DNA of 16,605 bases from Syntrophobacterales bacterium (GCA_020052215.1 JAGVPN010000259.1:1-16605); one strand, 5' to 3'; numbered from the stretch's first letter, positions 7,893-16,106 are shown. Program-made: numbers and translations. The notes: a model not told the origin generated them from the letters alone.

Positions 7893-8066
7893 TATAGCAT
7901 TTGCCAAAAGTATTTTCCGATAGCGGCATCATTCTAATCCCCCCTAACCCCCCTTTAGAAAAGGGGGGAACTACAAGGAATTGCTGTTAAAGTCCCCCTT
8001 TGAAAAAGGGGGATTTAGGGGGATTTAAGAACCTCCAAGCGGAAAGAATTTATGGCAAACGCTATA
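7893..8066 (+). repeat. 174-bp MITE-like element with terminal inverted repeats
   Basis: The ends are imperfect inverted repeats: the left end begins TATAGCATTTGCCAAAAGT and the right end, read on the other strand, TATAGCGTTTGCCATAAAT. Inside are two perfect hairpins, CCCCCCTTT/AAAGGGGGG with loop AGA (7948-7968) and CCCCCTTT/AAAGGGGG with loop GAA (7994-8012). A related inverted copy lies at 82-210. No coding capacity is present, so it would need a transposase in trans. The TA at each outer end would fit a TA target duplication as in IS630/mariner elements, but this is an inference. It directly abuts the start of the first CNNM gene. Confidence 0.75.
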
Positions 8067-8213
8067 TTTAGCAGGATGCCATGGTTTGGTTGCACGCCGT
8101 GAGGTAAAGAAAACTCCGACACTCCTGTCCTTCCGGCTTATTATAAAGACAATCGGCGCAAGGTTGATAATTATGTTACGGGTGACCTATTTTTTTTGTC
8201 CTGCGGGCGCTCA
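8067..8213. other. Short non-coding stretch downstream of the CMD-like gene
   Basis: Together with the element at 7893-8066 this makes a gap of about 320 bases without a gene. Apart from a run of eight T on the plus strand near 8190-8197, I see no hairpin terminator, promoter or gene in it. The small plus-strand frame 8086-8286 is not convincing. Confidence 0.5.
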
Positions 8214-8756
8214 TCAAAAAGGTGCGGCTGCACCTTCGGGGAGCGGGACGTCGAAGGCGAAGATCACCCCCGCGATCATGCGATAGAAGCCGACCAACAC
8301 TACCAGTTCGATGAGGCCCTCCATGCCCACCAGGCCGATCACCGTCTCCTGAAGGTTTTCGGGGATGGAACGCAGTTCCAGGGCGCACCGGGCGACCCCT
8401 AAGGCCGCCTGCTGGGTCGCGTCCAGGTCGGGTGGCGTTTGGCCCGCCCGGAGCGCCGCAATCGCCGTATCCGTAAGGCCCGCAGCCTTGGCCGGAGGCA
8501 CATGCTTGACCCACTCATAGGCCGCTCCCACCTGGCGGGCCAACCAGAGGATCACCAACTCCCGCACCGCATCGGGCAAAGCCCCGGCCCCGAAGCGCAA
8601 AAAGGTCCCCAGGTCGCTGACCCGGCGGGTGAGTTCGGGGTGATTGAGCAGGCTGCGGTACATGCCGTCAATCCGGCCCCGTTGGCCGATCAGCTGATCG
8701 TAGAGCATTTGGGCGGAAGGAGATAAGGACCCGGTGGGGTCAGGCAGGCGGGCCAT
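8214..8756 (-). CDS. Carboxymuconolactone decarboxylase (CMD/AhpD-fold) family protein
   Basis: This 180-residue protein has the all-helical CMD-type core. The diagnostic stretch is RELVILWLARQVGAAYEWVKHVPPAKAAGL (about residues 65-94), which matches CMD relatives with a tyrosine-glutamate pair and a histidine rather than the CxxC redox site of AhpD. A peroxiredoxin-reductase role is therefore unlikely. Related proteins include gamma-carboxymuconolactone decarboxylases and many uncharacterised enzymes, and the substrate cannot be told from sequence. The start is ATG 8756, preceded by AGGAG about ten bases away. A 232-bp gap separates it from the upstream TPP-enzyme gene, so a shared transcript is possible but unproven. 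Alternative: a generic alkylhydroperoxidase-like protein of other function. Confidence 0.82.
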   Translation of the reverse strand: MARLPDPTGSLSPSAQMLYDQLIGQRGRIDGMYRSLLNHPELTRRVSDLGTFLRFGAGALPDAVRELVILWLARQVGAAYEWVKHVPPAKAAGLTDTAIAALRAGQTPPDLDATQQAALGVARCALELRSIPENLQETVIGLVGMEGLIELVVLVGFYRMIAGVIFAFDVPLPEGAAAPF

Positions 8757-8988
8757 TTTTCAAGGCTCCTGGTGCATTTGTAGGGGCGCGCCCTGGGCGG
8801 ACACGCGGGTCCGTCCTTACGCCGGGGATGACGGGGATTTGTCGGGATAGTTCCCGAACCGCCCTAAAACGCCGTCCCCCCTCAAGTCATCGGCCCCGGG
8901 TTATACCGTTTTCGGTTTTCGGTTAAAAGACTTTTAATTATCCATAAGTTAACAAATTGGTTTGTTGCAGCAGAAACCGAATTTGGTA
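8757..8988. other. Intergenic region with a short GC palindrome
   Basis: No gene is seen. GGGCGCGCCC at 8784-8793 is a perfect 10-bp palindrome within a TAGGGGCGCGCCCTGG context of the kind often found as dispersed repeats. CGGAC/GTCCG forms a small dyad just after it. Near the 3' end of the TPP-enzyme gene a weak dyad GGTTT/AAACC (about 8960-8978) exists, but there is no clear terminator. Confidence 0.4.
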
Positions 8989-10719
8989 TTAATCTTCATC
9001 GACCCAGGTTTGACTGGCCAGGCTGTAAGGCGTTACCGGTGTGGGGCAGTTCCGGTCGCAGCGCACGTCCAGCAGATAGGGGGCTCCCGCCGCCAGGGCC
9101 GCCCGGAAGGCCGGGGCCAGTTCCTCCGGCGTGTGGACGGTGGCGGCTGCGAGGCCCAGGGACCTGGCAAACCCGGCCCAGTCGTGCACCGGGATTTCGG
9201 TGAGGCTTGCTGGACCGGGGCCTTCCTTGCGGGCCCTCAGCCAGACGTTCCCCAGGGCGCCGTTATTGATCACCAGGAAGATGGCGGCGATGCCATAACG
9301 GGCCGCGGTCTGGATCTCCATGCCGTGCATCAGCATGCAGCCGTCCCCGGTAACCACGACCAGGGGCCGGGCCGGATTGGCCGCCTTGGCCCCGATCCCC
9401 GCGGGAATCGCCCAACCCATGGGGCCCAAGTTGGTGGCGGAAATATAACTCCGGGGACCATAGGCCTCCCAGTAATGGCCGCAGAAGGCCCGGTGGGCCC
9501 CTGAATCCACCACCAGGACCGTGTCCCGGGGCATCGCCCGCCGCAACTCGGCGATCACCCGGGCGGGATGGAGGGGATCCGCGTCGCTGGCGGTATTTTC
9601 TCCTTCATAGTGCCGGGGTCCTCCGGCCCGGATGCGTTCCATCCAGGTGCGGCGCGGCCCGTTGGTGCTTTCCAGGGCCTGGCCAAGCTGGTAGTCATAC
9701 GACATCAGGACTTGCAACACCCGGGCGCAGTCGCCCACCACCGGGACGTCGGCCGGCCAGGTGCGCCCGATCACCTGGGGATCGATATCCACCTGGATCA
9801 GGCCCCGGCTGGGCAGCATTCGCCGGTCCCAGAACAGGGTGTCCCGCTGGCTGAGCCCCGAGCCCAGCACCAGGAGCACCTCCACCTCATCGGACAGGAT
9901 GGTGTCGATGGCGGGGCGGTGACCGGCATAGCCGAAGATGCCCAGGGATAAGCGGTGGTCCTCCGGGAACACCCCCTTGGCCCGTAGGGTTGTGGCCACG
10001 GGGATTTCAAACCGTTCGGCAAAGGCCACCAGTTCTGCGGTCCCCCCGGACTTCTCCACCCCGGCCCCCGCCAGGGCCACGATCCGCACCGGCGCGGCGG
10101 AGCTGTCGGGGGGCGCCAGGAGGCGCCAGGCCCGTTCAATACCGTGCCGATCCACAAACCGGGGGGCAGAGACCGACTCGTCCAGCTTGGCCCAGGGGGC
10201 CTGGACCTCCCCTCGCTGGATGTCGGTGGGGATGCTGATATGCACCGGCCCCTGGGACCCCGCCAGCATCTTGGTCAAAGAAGCGCGCAGGTGATGATTG
10301 ACCAGGTGGAGGTTTTGCACCATCAGCGAGGAAATGGTAATGGGATTAAGGACCGCCACGTCGTTGAGGGCCGCGGGGCTGGAATCCTGAAAGCCCCCCC
10401 GCCCTTCCCAATCGGTGGGGACCTGGCCCGAAATGACGATGACCGGCGAAAAGTCAGTCCGGGCGGCGGCCACCGCAGTGACCATATTGGTGACCCCGGG
10501 GCCGCCGATGGCGAAACAGACCCCGAAACGCCCGCCGGCCCGGGCGTACCCATCGGCCATACAGGCCGCGCCACCTTCGTGGGCGGCCACCACGGGGGTT
10601 ATTCCCGGGGTAGAGGCCAGGGCCGGCAAAAAAGGATCAATCAAGCCCCCGGGGACCAGGAATACATGGGTGATCCCTTCTCCTCGAAAGGCTTCCAACA
10701 GGTATCGGGTCGTTAACAT
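8989..10719 (-). CDS. Thiamine-diphosphate-dependent enzyme, acetolactate-synthase-like, substrate unknown
   Basis: This 576-residue protein has the three-domain layout of the acetolactate synthase / benzoylformate decarboxylase family. The N-terminal pyrimidine-binding domain (about 1-170) carries the catalytic glutamate E48 in AAHEGGAACMADGYAR. The middle Rossmann-like domain spans about 190-350. The C-terminal domain holds the TPP/Mg2+ motif, G458-D459-G460 through N485-N486 (GDGCM...VINNGALGN). It should therefore form the carbanion/enamine on a 2-oxo acid and either decarboxylate or ligate it. No regulatory small subunit (ilvH/ilvN) or other ilv gene is adjacent, so housekeeping branched-chain synthesis is not supported. 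Other possibilities are an oxalyl-CoA-, sulfopyruvate- or glyoxylate-type decarboxylase or carboligase. Start ATG 10719; a possible promoter lies at 10761-10790. A role shared with the downstream CMD-like protein is only suggested by position. Confidence 0.88.
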   Translation of the reverse strand: MLTTRYLLEAFRGEGITHVFLVPGGLIDPFLPALASTPGITPVVAAHEGGAACMADGYARAGGRFGVCFAIGGPGVTNMVTAVAAARTDFSPVIVISGQVPTDWEGRGGFQDSSPAALNDVAVLNPITISSLMVQNLHLVNHHLRASLTKMLAGSQGPVHISIPTDIQRGEVQAPWAKLDESVSAPRFVDRHGIERAWRLLAPPDSSAAPVRIVALAGAGVEKSGGTAELVAFAERFEIPVATTLRAKGVFPEDHRLSLGIFGYAGHRPAIDTILSDEVEVLLVLGSGLSQRDTLFWDRRMLPSRGLIQVDIDPQVIGRTWPADVPVVGDCARVLQVLMSYDYQLGQALESTNGPRRTWMERIRAGGPRHYEGENTASDADPLHPARVIAELRRAMPRDTVLVVDSGAHRAFCGHYWEAYGPRSYISATNLGPMGWAIPAGIGAKAANPARPLVVVTGDGCMLMHGMEIQTAARYGIAAIFLVINNGALGNVWLRARKEGPGPASLTEIPVHDWAGFARSLGLAAATVHTPEELAPAFRAALAAGAPYLLDVRCDRNCPTPVTPYSLASQTWVDED

Positions 10720-10760
10720 GGGGGCGCCTGGTCCGAATCAGGTCTATTCGGCAACCTTTG

Positions 10761-10790
10761 ATAATGCCCTAATTTGAAAATTTATGGCAA
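10761..10790 (-). promoter_or_regulatory. Possible sigma-70-type promoter for the TPP-enzyme gene
   Basis: On the minus strand TTGCCA (10785-10790) is followed after 18 bases by CATTAT (10761-10766), about 40 bases before ATG 10719. It spans the end of the endonuclease gene. Each hexamer differs from consensus by one or two bases. Prediction by eye only. Confidence 0.35.
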
Positions 10791-10791
10791 A

Positions 10792-11877
10792 TCAGGCACT
10801 AATAAGTTCCTTAACTATGTCGTTCCAGGACATTTTGACGACAGCCGGGACATCGCGCCTACCGAATAGCGCGAGGACCTCTTGAGTAAAAATCGTTCTA
10901 CACTTGGCGCCAATGGTGCCAAGGTTATTCACTATCCATTCAGCCACTTGCAGAAAGTTGATTTCGTGGCCTTGGGTGAAGTAGGTGCGGGCCGCTTGGC
11001 GTGCGTCGTCGGTCGGGAGTGAGCTTGAGTAGATAAACAGATAGTCCTCGATTCCGCCTCGCACGATTTTGGTATTAAAGGTGGAAACAACGCGGGCCTT
11101 CTCAATCGGACGCTCGGTCACTTCGATAGCCAGGATTACGTTACCGTCTTGGGTTACGGTGATGTCTCCTCCTACTCCTGACGCTTTGTCGGCCACATTG
11201 ATGCCCTGCCATTCGATTTTCCATGGAAGCCCATAGCAGGCTTTGATGGTGTGAAGCATGGCAACGGATAACAGCACCGGAATGAGACCGCCGCTCTGCA
11301 CCTGTAGAAGCCTGCCCACCAGGGCTTGATATTGTTCAAGGCTTAGTCGGCTAATGCGGGAAAGCTGGATATTGGCGGCATCCCGTAACACAACGAAGCG
11401 ATAGAGTAGATAGAGAATGAGGCCCCGGGCTTCGGATTCGTTTGCCGCTTCTAGAGCGGAAACGTAGTCCAGAAGGGCGTTGTACCCCTCCTTATCCCGC
11501 AAGCCGACAGATGTAGCAGGGGTGAAATCGACACTGCGTCGGAAACTCGCAAGGTAGGGTCCCTTGGAGCACGGAATCATCCTGTCTTGCAGGAATGGAT
11601 TAACTACCTTTTCATCAAGTGTGCGCCCATTGAAAGCGTCCACACCATGGCTCATATAGGGGTGACGAATATTTATTGATCGGTCTAACATCCGCGCCAA
11701 GCCGCACCCTATCAAAGCCTCACGGTATGACTGCGTAGAAGAAGCAAAAAGCCGGTCGGCGGCGTCCTGTATCGCGGTTTCGACGGTGGGGGTGGTATTC
11801 CCTTGAAAGGAATCCTCTGCCTTGGCAAATAGCTCCGCGAGTATATCGGCTGCTTTTTCATAATCCAGCGCGGGCAT
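10792..11877 (-). CDS. Type II restriction endonuclease, SacI-family-like
   Basis: This 361-residue protein resembles, from memory, the SacI family of restriction enzymes in length and in several blocks: SYREALIGCGLARMLD near 50, a YLASFRRSVDF block near 108, VQSGGLIPVLLSVAMLHTI near 193, and INVADKASGVGGDITV...ILAIEVTER near 226-256. The last block has the PD-(D/E)xK look, with candidate metal ligands D238 and E252. The residue at the usual Lys position is Thr254, which is odd and leaves the exact catalytic set open. It would cut unmodified DNA at a site protected by the partner methyltransferase. ATG 11877 follows the methyltransferase stop after one base, so translation is probably coupled, which usually delays nuclease synthesis behind the methylase. 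G+C content looks clearly lower than in lon or the TPP gene. No C-protein controller is present. Confidence 0.75.
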   Translation of the reverse strand: MPALDYEKAADILAELFAKAEDSFQGNTTPTVETAIQDAADRLFASSTQSYREALIGCGLARMLDRSINIRHPYMSHGVDAFNGRTLDEKVVNPFLQDRMIPCSKGPYLASFRRSVDFTPATSVGLRDKEGYNALLDYVSALEAANESEARGLILYLLYRFVVLRDAANIQLSRISRLSLEQYQALVGRLLQVQSGGLIPVLLSVAMLHTIKACYGLPWKIEWQGINVADKASGVGGDITVTQDGNVILAIEVTERPIEKARVVSTFNTKIVRGGIEDYLFIYSSSLPTDDARQAARTYFTQGHEINFLQVAEWIVNNLGTIGAKCRTIFTQEVLALFGRRDVPAVVKMSWNDIVKELISA

Positions 11878-11878
11878 G

Positions 11879-12799
11879 TTAATAGTTCATCCAGAGACAT
11901 TCTTGTCGTAGTTGCTTAATCGAATGACATTGCTTCACGGGCGCATCAAAACGCCGCCACTCCTTATACCAAGTATCCATGGTGTCGCAACGATATCCAG
12001 AAAGGGCAATTTTCCCCTTGCACTTCTCAAAAGATTGGGCTAACTCGCGGTGCTGGTCTAAATCCATCTCGAAGCCATAGGCTTTGCTGTCGCCCCGCGT
12101 CTCGTGAAGGTAGGGAGGATCACAATAAAAGAGCGTGTCGGCGCTGTCATAAAGGCGGATAATTTCCAAGGCGGGCCGATTCTCAATCTGCACCCGCAAA
12201 AGCCTCTTGGCAATTTCTTCCAAAGCTTCTATGCCACCGATCCATCTCGAAACAACTCCGGACATTCCGGCGCGGCTGGTGTTCTTGCAATTGGCCCAGC
12301 GGCCAAGGGTCGCGGTTTGAGCCAGTCCGGTGCGCGCTTGACGGGCCCGAATGTAGAAGCGGCGGGCCCGTTCTATGTCGCTGATGCCCTGCACACTGCC
12401 GCTGATAGCCTGGTGAAACTCCTCACGCGAAAATGGGGTCAGGGCAATCGAGCTGATTAGGTCGTCGTGGTGGTCTCGCAACATCCGAAAGAAATTCACC
12501 ACGTCCCCATCAATATCGTTGTAGGTTTCCACTGGGGAGGGCGGCTCGCGGTTCAAGAGAACTGCGGCTGATCCCGAAAAGGGTTCGCAATAGTGATGAG
12601 CGCGGGGTAATAAGGGGAGAAGCCAATCTAAATGGCTGAATTTGCCCCCATACCAACCGAACACGATCCGCCGACGACGCGTGGGGCGTTTTAGAACGAC
12701 AACGTTCTCAAAAAGTCCTGGGGTGTCCAAGTAAATCGGTGAAAGACCTCGCTTGCCCTTCTCGCGCTGTTGCGTTCGGTTCTTAATGGTATCTGGCAT
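11879..12799 (-). CDS. D12-class (Dam-like) DNA N6-adenine methyltransferase
   Basis: This 306-residue enzyme transfers a methyl group from S-adenosylmethionine to the N6 of adenine in a specific DNA site. Motif X-like [17 protein letters not shown] (about 49-65), the AdoMet-binding [11 protein letters not shown] (72-82, the D12 counterpart of EPFxGGG), [15 protein letters not shown] (94-108) and the catalytic DPPY at 227-230 are all in D12 order. The C-terminus ECLWMNY is also typical. Residues 85-220 probably hold the target-recognition region. An extra basic N-terminus of about 40 residues precedes the core. It is the cognate modification partner of the downstream endonuclease, one base away. 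ATG 12799 has GGGAG only two bases upstream, which is tight but usable. The gene begins 51 bases after the lon stop, in the same direction, with no terminator seen, so read-through from lon is possible. Confidence 0.88.
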   Translation of the reverse strand: MPDTIKNRTQQREKGKRGLSPIYLDTPGLFENVVVLKRPTRRRRIVFGWYGGKFSHLDWLLPLLPRAHHYCEPFSGSAAVLLNREPPSPVETYNDIDGDVVNFFRMLRDHHDDLISSIALTPFSREEFHQAISGSVQGISDIERARRFYIRARQARTGLAQTATLGRWANCKNTSRAGMSGVVSRWIGGIEALEEIAKRLLRVQIENRPALEIIRLYDSADTLFYCDPPYLHETRGDSKAYGFEMDLDQHRELAQSFEKCKGKIALSGYRCDTMDTWYKEWRRFDAPVKQCHSIKQLRQECLWMNY

Positions 12800-12850
12800 A
12801 GCTCCCTCTTCAGAAACTGCCTCTTATCTTGTAGATTGCGCAGTCTCCCC

Positions 12851-15268
12851 TCAGACCACCGGGCGGGAAGGCGGCGTGGTCAGCCGACCGACCGGGGCCC
12901 CGGTCTTTTTGCTCTCCTTGAAGGGCGAGCGCATCAGGGCTTCGTTCAGCACCTCATCCATGTCGGCCACGGCCACGAACTTGAGGCGGCGCTTGACGTT
13001 TTTGGGAATTTCCACCAGGTCTTTCTTGTTGGCCTGGGGGATAATCACCGTCTTGACCCGGGCCCGGAGCGCCGCGATGGCCTTCTCCTTGAGGCCGCCG
13101 ATGGGCAGCACCTTGCCCCGGAGGGTGATTTCGCCGGTCATGGCCACGTCCCGCCGCACCGGGATCTGGGTGAGGGCGGAAACCAGGGCGCAGGCCATGG
13201 TGACCCCGGCCGAGGGGCCGTCTTTGGGGGTGGCGCCCGCGGGCACGTGGATGTGTATATCCAGCTTCTCGTAGAAATCCGGGGCCAGGTTGAGGCGGTC
13301 GGCCCGGGCCCGGGCGTAACTCAAGGCCGCCTGGCCCGACTCCTTCATGACGTCGCCCAACTGGCCCGTCAGGGTGAGCTGGCCTTTGCCTTTCATCAGG
13401 CTGGCCTCCACCGCCAGGGTCTCGCCCCCCACCTGGGTCCAGGCCAGGCCCGTGGCCACCCCCACTTCGTTTTCCACTTCGCCGTCCGGGAGAAAGCGGG
13501 GCGGGCCCAGGTAGAGGTGCAGGTTGCCCCGGGTGACCGCGAAAGGCCCTTTTTCGCCTTCCGCAATGCGCCGGGCCACCTTGCGGCACAGGGAGCCGAT
13601 CTCCCGCTCCAGGTTCCGAAGCCCCGCCTCCAGGGTGTAGTACATGATGACCTGCTTGATCACCTCGTGGGTAATCTTGAAATCCTGGGGACGCAGGCCG
13701 TTCTCGGTCAACTGCCGGGGCAGGAGGTGGCGGAGCACGATCTGCAGCTTCTCTTCCTCGGTGTAGCCCGCCAGGCGGATAACCTCCATACGGTCCCGCA
13801 GGGCCGAGGGAATAGGGTCCACCAGATTGGCGGTGGTGATAAACATCACCCGGGACAGGTCAAAGGCCACATTGAGGTAGTGGTCGCTGAAGGAGTGGTT
13901 CTGCTCCGGGTCCAGCACCTCCAGGAGAGCGGCGGCGGGGTCGCCTCGGAAATCCATGCCGATCTTGTCAACTTCGTCCAGGATGAACACCGGGTTGTTG
14001 GAACCGGCATTTTTAATCCCCTGAATGATCCGCCCCGGCAGGGCGCCGATATAGGTGCGCCGGTGGCCCCGGATCTCGGCTTCGTCCCGCATGCCCCCCA
14101 GGGAGATGCGCACGAATTTGCGCCCCATGGCCCGGGCAATGGACTGCCCCAGGGAGGTCTTGCCCACTCCCGGGGGCCCCACGAAACAGAGGATGGGACC
14201 CTTCATCTTCTTGTTGAGTTTGCGGACGCTCAGGTACTCCAGGATGCGGTCTTTGACCTTTTCCAGATTGAAATGGTCCTCATCCAGGATAATCTTGGCC
14301 TCCTTGACCTCCAATTTGTCCCGGGTGCTCTTGCTCCAGGGCAGGGACACCAGCCAGTCCAGGTAGGTGCGGACGATGGAGGCCTCGGCGGCGTCTGGAT
14401 GCATCTGCTCCAAACGGGACAGCTGTTTGAGGGCATCTTCTTCCGCCTGCTTGGGCATCCGGGCCTGGGCGATCTTCAGCCGATACTCTTCCATCTCCTT
14501 GGTGGTCTCGTCCAGGTCGCCCAGTTCTTTCTTGATGGCCCGCAGCTGCTCCCGGAGGAAGTATTCCCGCTGGGTGCGGTCCATCTCCTCCCGGGCCTGG
14601 TTCTGGATCTTGGCCTGGATGGCGGAGACTTCCATTTCCTTGCGCAGGAAATCATTGACCTTGATGAGACTGCGGATGGGATCCATTTCCTCCAGCACCA
14701 TCTGGGCCTCTTCGATCTTGAGGCGCAAATTGGCTGCCACCAGGTCGGCCAGGTGGCCGGGGTCCTCGATGGACTCCAGGATAGCCAGCAGATCCGGTGA
14801 CATGATGCCCTTGAGGGTAAGGATTTTCTCCGACATCTCCCGGGCGTTGCGCATCAGGGCCTCGGCCTCAGGGGAGATCTCGGCGATGGTCGCCTCCGGC
14901 AAGACCTCCATGGCCACCTGGAAGTAGGGGCGCTCCTTGAGATATTCCTGGACCATGGCCTTGGCTTTGCCCTGGACCAGGATTTTCAAGCGCCCGTCCG
15001 GCAGTTTCAGCATCCGCAAAATGAGGCTGACCGTGCCCACGGAGTAGATGTCGGCGGGGTCGGGGTTTTCCACGGATTGATCTTTTTGGGTGGCCAGAAA
15101 GATCAGGCGGTCTTGGGCCAGGGCCGCTTCAATAGCCAGCACCGAGGTCTCCCGCCCCACAAACAGCGGCAGCACCATATTGGGAAAAACCACCACATCC
15201 CGCACCGCCAGCATGGGCAGGTCGGGGGGGATGGTGATCTGTTGTTGATCGTCTTCGGTAGTTGCCAT
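12851..15268 (-). CDS. lon: Lon, ATP-dependent serine protease (LonA type)
   Basis: Lon degrades misfolded and selected regulatory proteins in the cytoplasm as a ring hexamer. The 805-residue length and domain order are standard for LonA: N-terminal substrate-binding domain (about 17-206), helical linker with the [17 protein letters not shown] signature, AAA+ module with Walker A GPPGVGKT (364-371, K370) and Walker [12 protein letters not shown], and a protease domain with PKDGPSAG (catalytic S686) and GGLKEK (catalytic K729). The S-K spacing of 43 equals that of E. coli S679/K722. The C-terminal tail after about 780 is short and basic/proline-rich. ATG 15268 has a strong AGGAGA site four bases upstream. 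The 363-bp upstream region has a perfect palindrome (15445-15459) and possible promoter elements but no CIRCE element was seen. Confidence 0.98.
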   Translation of the reverse strand: MATTEDDQQQITIPPDLPMLAVRDVVVFPNMVLPLFVGRETSVLAIEAALAQDRLIFLATQKDQSVENPDPADIYSVGTVSLILRMLKLPDGRLKILVQGKAKAMVQEYLKERPYFQVAMEVLPEATIAEISPEAEALMRNAREMSEKILTLKGIMSPDLLAILESIEDPGHLADLVAANLRLKIEEAQMVLEEMDPIRSLIKVNDFLRKEMEVSAIQAKIQNQAREEMDRTQREYFLREQLRAIKKELGDLDETTKEMEEYRLKIAQARMPKQAEEDALKQLSRLEQMHPDAAEASIVRTYLDWLVSLPWSKSTRDKLEVKEAKIILDEDHFNLEKVKDRILEYLSVRKLNKKMKGPILCFVGPPGVGKTSLGQSIARAMGRKFVRISLGGMRDEAEIRGHRRTYIGALPGRIIQGIKNAGSNNPVFILDEVDKIGMDFRGDPAAALLEVLDPEQNHSFSDHYLNVAFDLSRVMFITTANLVDPIPSALRDRMEVIRLAGYTEEEKLQIVLRHLLPRQLTENGLRPQDFKITHEVIKQVIMYYTLEAGLRNLEREIGSLCRKVARRIAEGEKGPFAVTRGNLHLYLGPPRFLPDGEVENEVGVATGLAWTQVGGETLAVEASLMKGKGQLTLTGQLGDVMKESGQAALSYARARADRLNLAPDFYEKLDIHIHVPAGATPKDGPSAGVTMACALVSALTQIPVRRDVAMTGEITLRGKVLPIGGLKEKAIAALRARVKTVIIPQANKKDLVEIPKNVKRRLKFVAVADMDEVLNEALMRSPFKESKKTGAPVGRLTTPPSRPVV

Positions 15269-15631
15269 GTTATCTCCTGAGAGATGAAGATAAGTCGATA
15301 GGCGAGAGAGCGCCGGTGGATCGGCGGGGTGGAATTCCGGGGTGGCTGGTGACCATTATTTTCAAGATGCCTCTCCCATAGCAGAATTTCCCCTTAGGGT
15401 CAACCGGAACGTCAGGCGCATTTTTAATCATTTTATTAAGATAATACCGATCATCGGTAAGAGCAACCTGTAACCCCCCGAGGATGAAAATGGGACCGGG
15501 AACCTTGACCTGCCCCAGGGGATGAATAAATGAACCGGCGCATCGGTGGCCCCTCAAGATATAAGACGGCATTTAGTAAAAAAATATAAATCCTGAACGG
15601 CAATTGCCGGGTCCGTTCCGCGCCCCGCAGG
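15269..15631. other. Upstream region of lon
   Basis: No convincing gene is present. A minus-strand open frame (15270-15572) has no ribosome-binding site or recognisable domain. On the minus strand TTGACC is followed after 17 bases by TATGGG (about 15375-15403), a possible promoter with a poor -10. CTTGAA near 15362-15367 with CCCCGG 18 bases downstream is only a weak match to a heat-shock (sigma-32) promoter. The palindrome at 15445-15459 is listed separately. Confidence 0.4.
15445..15459. promoter_or_regulatory. Perfect 15-bp palindrome upstream of lon, candidate operator
   Basis: TACCGAT and ATCGGTA are exact reverse complements around a single central base, about 177 bases upstream of the lon start. 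Its left edge overlaps ATAATA (TATTAT on the lon strand), a potential -10 box. The size and symmetry fit a dimeric regulator site. No regulator gene is in the window. Confidence 0.4.
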
Positions 15632-16051
15632 TCAAGGCCACCAGGAGTGCCAATCGCCGTAGAGGGTCAGGACCTGACGGCGATATCGGGCGGTAAATTC
15701 TTCATTGACGGCATAGACCTGAATAGCCCGGATGGCGGCATATTGGACGTGGGCGTTTTCTTCTTCCAGCAGCAAAAGATGCAGGCGCAGGGGGGCAAAG
15801 AGGGAGGCGAGGCTGTCTGTCAGGCGTTGACGCAGCTTTTGTCCTTCCCAATAATCCAGGGGATGTTCCAGCAACACCACGCCCAGGTCCAGGTCACTGT
15901 CCGGTTTGCCCTCCACCTCCTCGCCCCGGAGCAGAGCCGGCCCCAATTCTTTTTGAGAGCCGAGAAAATAGGCCAGGGCAACCCCGTTAGCCTGTAATAT
16001 ATTTACAAAATTTTTCCAGCGACAGCCACAACCTTGATTGTTCACCGACAT
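15632..16051 (-). CDS. Minimal nucleotidyltransferase-like protein (MNT/MntA type, divergent)
   Basis: This 139-residue protein has the start of a DNA polymerase-beta-type nucleotidyltransferase fold: VALAYFLGSQKE (GS at 31-32) and PDSDLDLGVVL (D53 and D55). In MntA antitoxins such proteins AMPylate a partner HEPN ribonuclease, and others act alone. Two features differ from typical members. The GS-to-DxD spacing is about 20 residues because of an insert (LGPALLRGEEVEGK). The third acidic residue, expected in the strand LRLHLLLLEE, appears to be His91. Catalytic activity is therefore uncertain. No HEPN gene lies beside it: lon is downstream and the hopanoid cyclase is divergent upstream. The start is ATG 16051, with no strong ribosome-binding site. 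The rest of the protein (RAIQVYAVNEEFTARYRRQVL) resembles the C-terminal helix of MNT proteins. Confidence 0.72.
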   Translation of the reverse strand: MSVNNQGCGCRWKNFVNILQANGVALAYFLGSQKELGPALLRGEEVEGKPDSDLDLGVVLLEHPLDYWEGQKLRQRLTDSLASLFAPLRLHLLLLEEENAHVQYAAIRAIQVYAVNEEFTARYRRQVLTLYGDWHSWWP

Positions 16052-16076
16052 GAACTTAACATACTCAGTGAAATAA

Positions 16077-16106
16077 TTGGGGATTTCTGGGGAACCATGG
16101 TATAGT
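16077..16106 (+). promoter_or_regulatory. Possible promoter of the squalene-hopene cyclase gene
   Basis: TTGGGG (16077-16082) and TATAGT (16101-16106) are 18 bases apart, about 35 bases upstream of ATG 16141. The -10 overlaps a perfect palindrome. Prediction by eye. Confidence 0.4.

Noticed and set aside
8086..8286. 66-codon plus-strand frame
   Set aside because: It runs into the CMD-like gene on the other strand and has no domain or ribosome-binding site.
10779..10791. AATTTATGGCAAA shared exactly with the right end of the element at 7893-8066
   Set aside because: Only 13 bases, no hairpins or partner end nearby; chance or a tiny remnant cannot be told apart.
12770..14800. 676-codon plus-strand open frame opposite lon
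   Set aside because: It is antisense to a complete, strongly conserved lon, is rich in Gly/His/Gln/Pro as expected from a reversed high-G+C gene, and has no domain.
15328..15367. Heat-shock (sigma-32) promoter for lon
   Set aside because: CTTGAA is present, but the spacing is 18 bases and the -10 matches only the first four bases of CCCCAT.
15270..15572. 100-codon minus-strand frame upstream of lon
   Set aside because: No ribosome-binding site, no recognisable domain, and it spans the probable lon promoter and the 15-bp palindrome.
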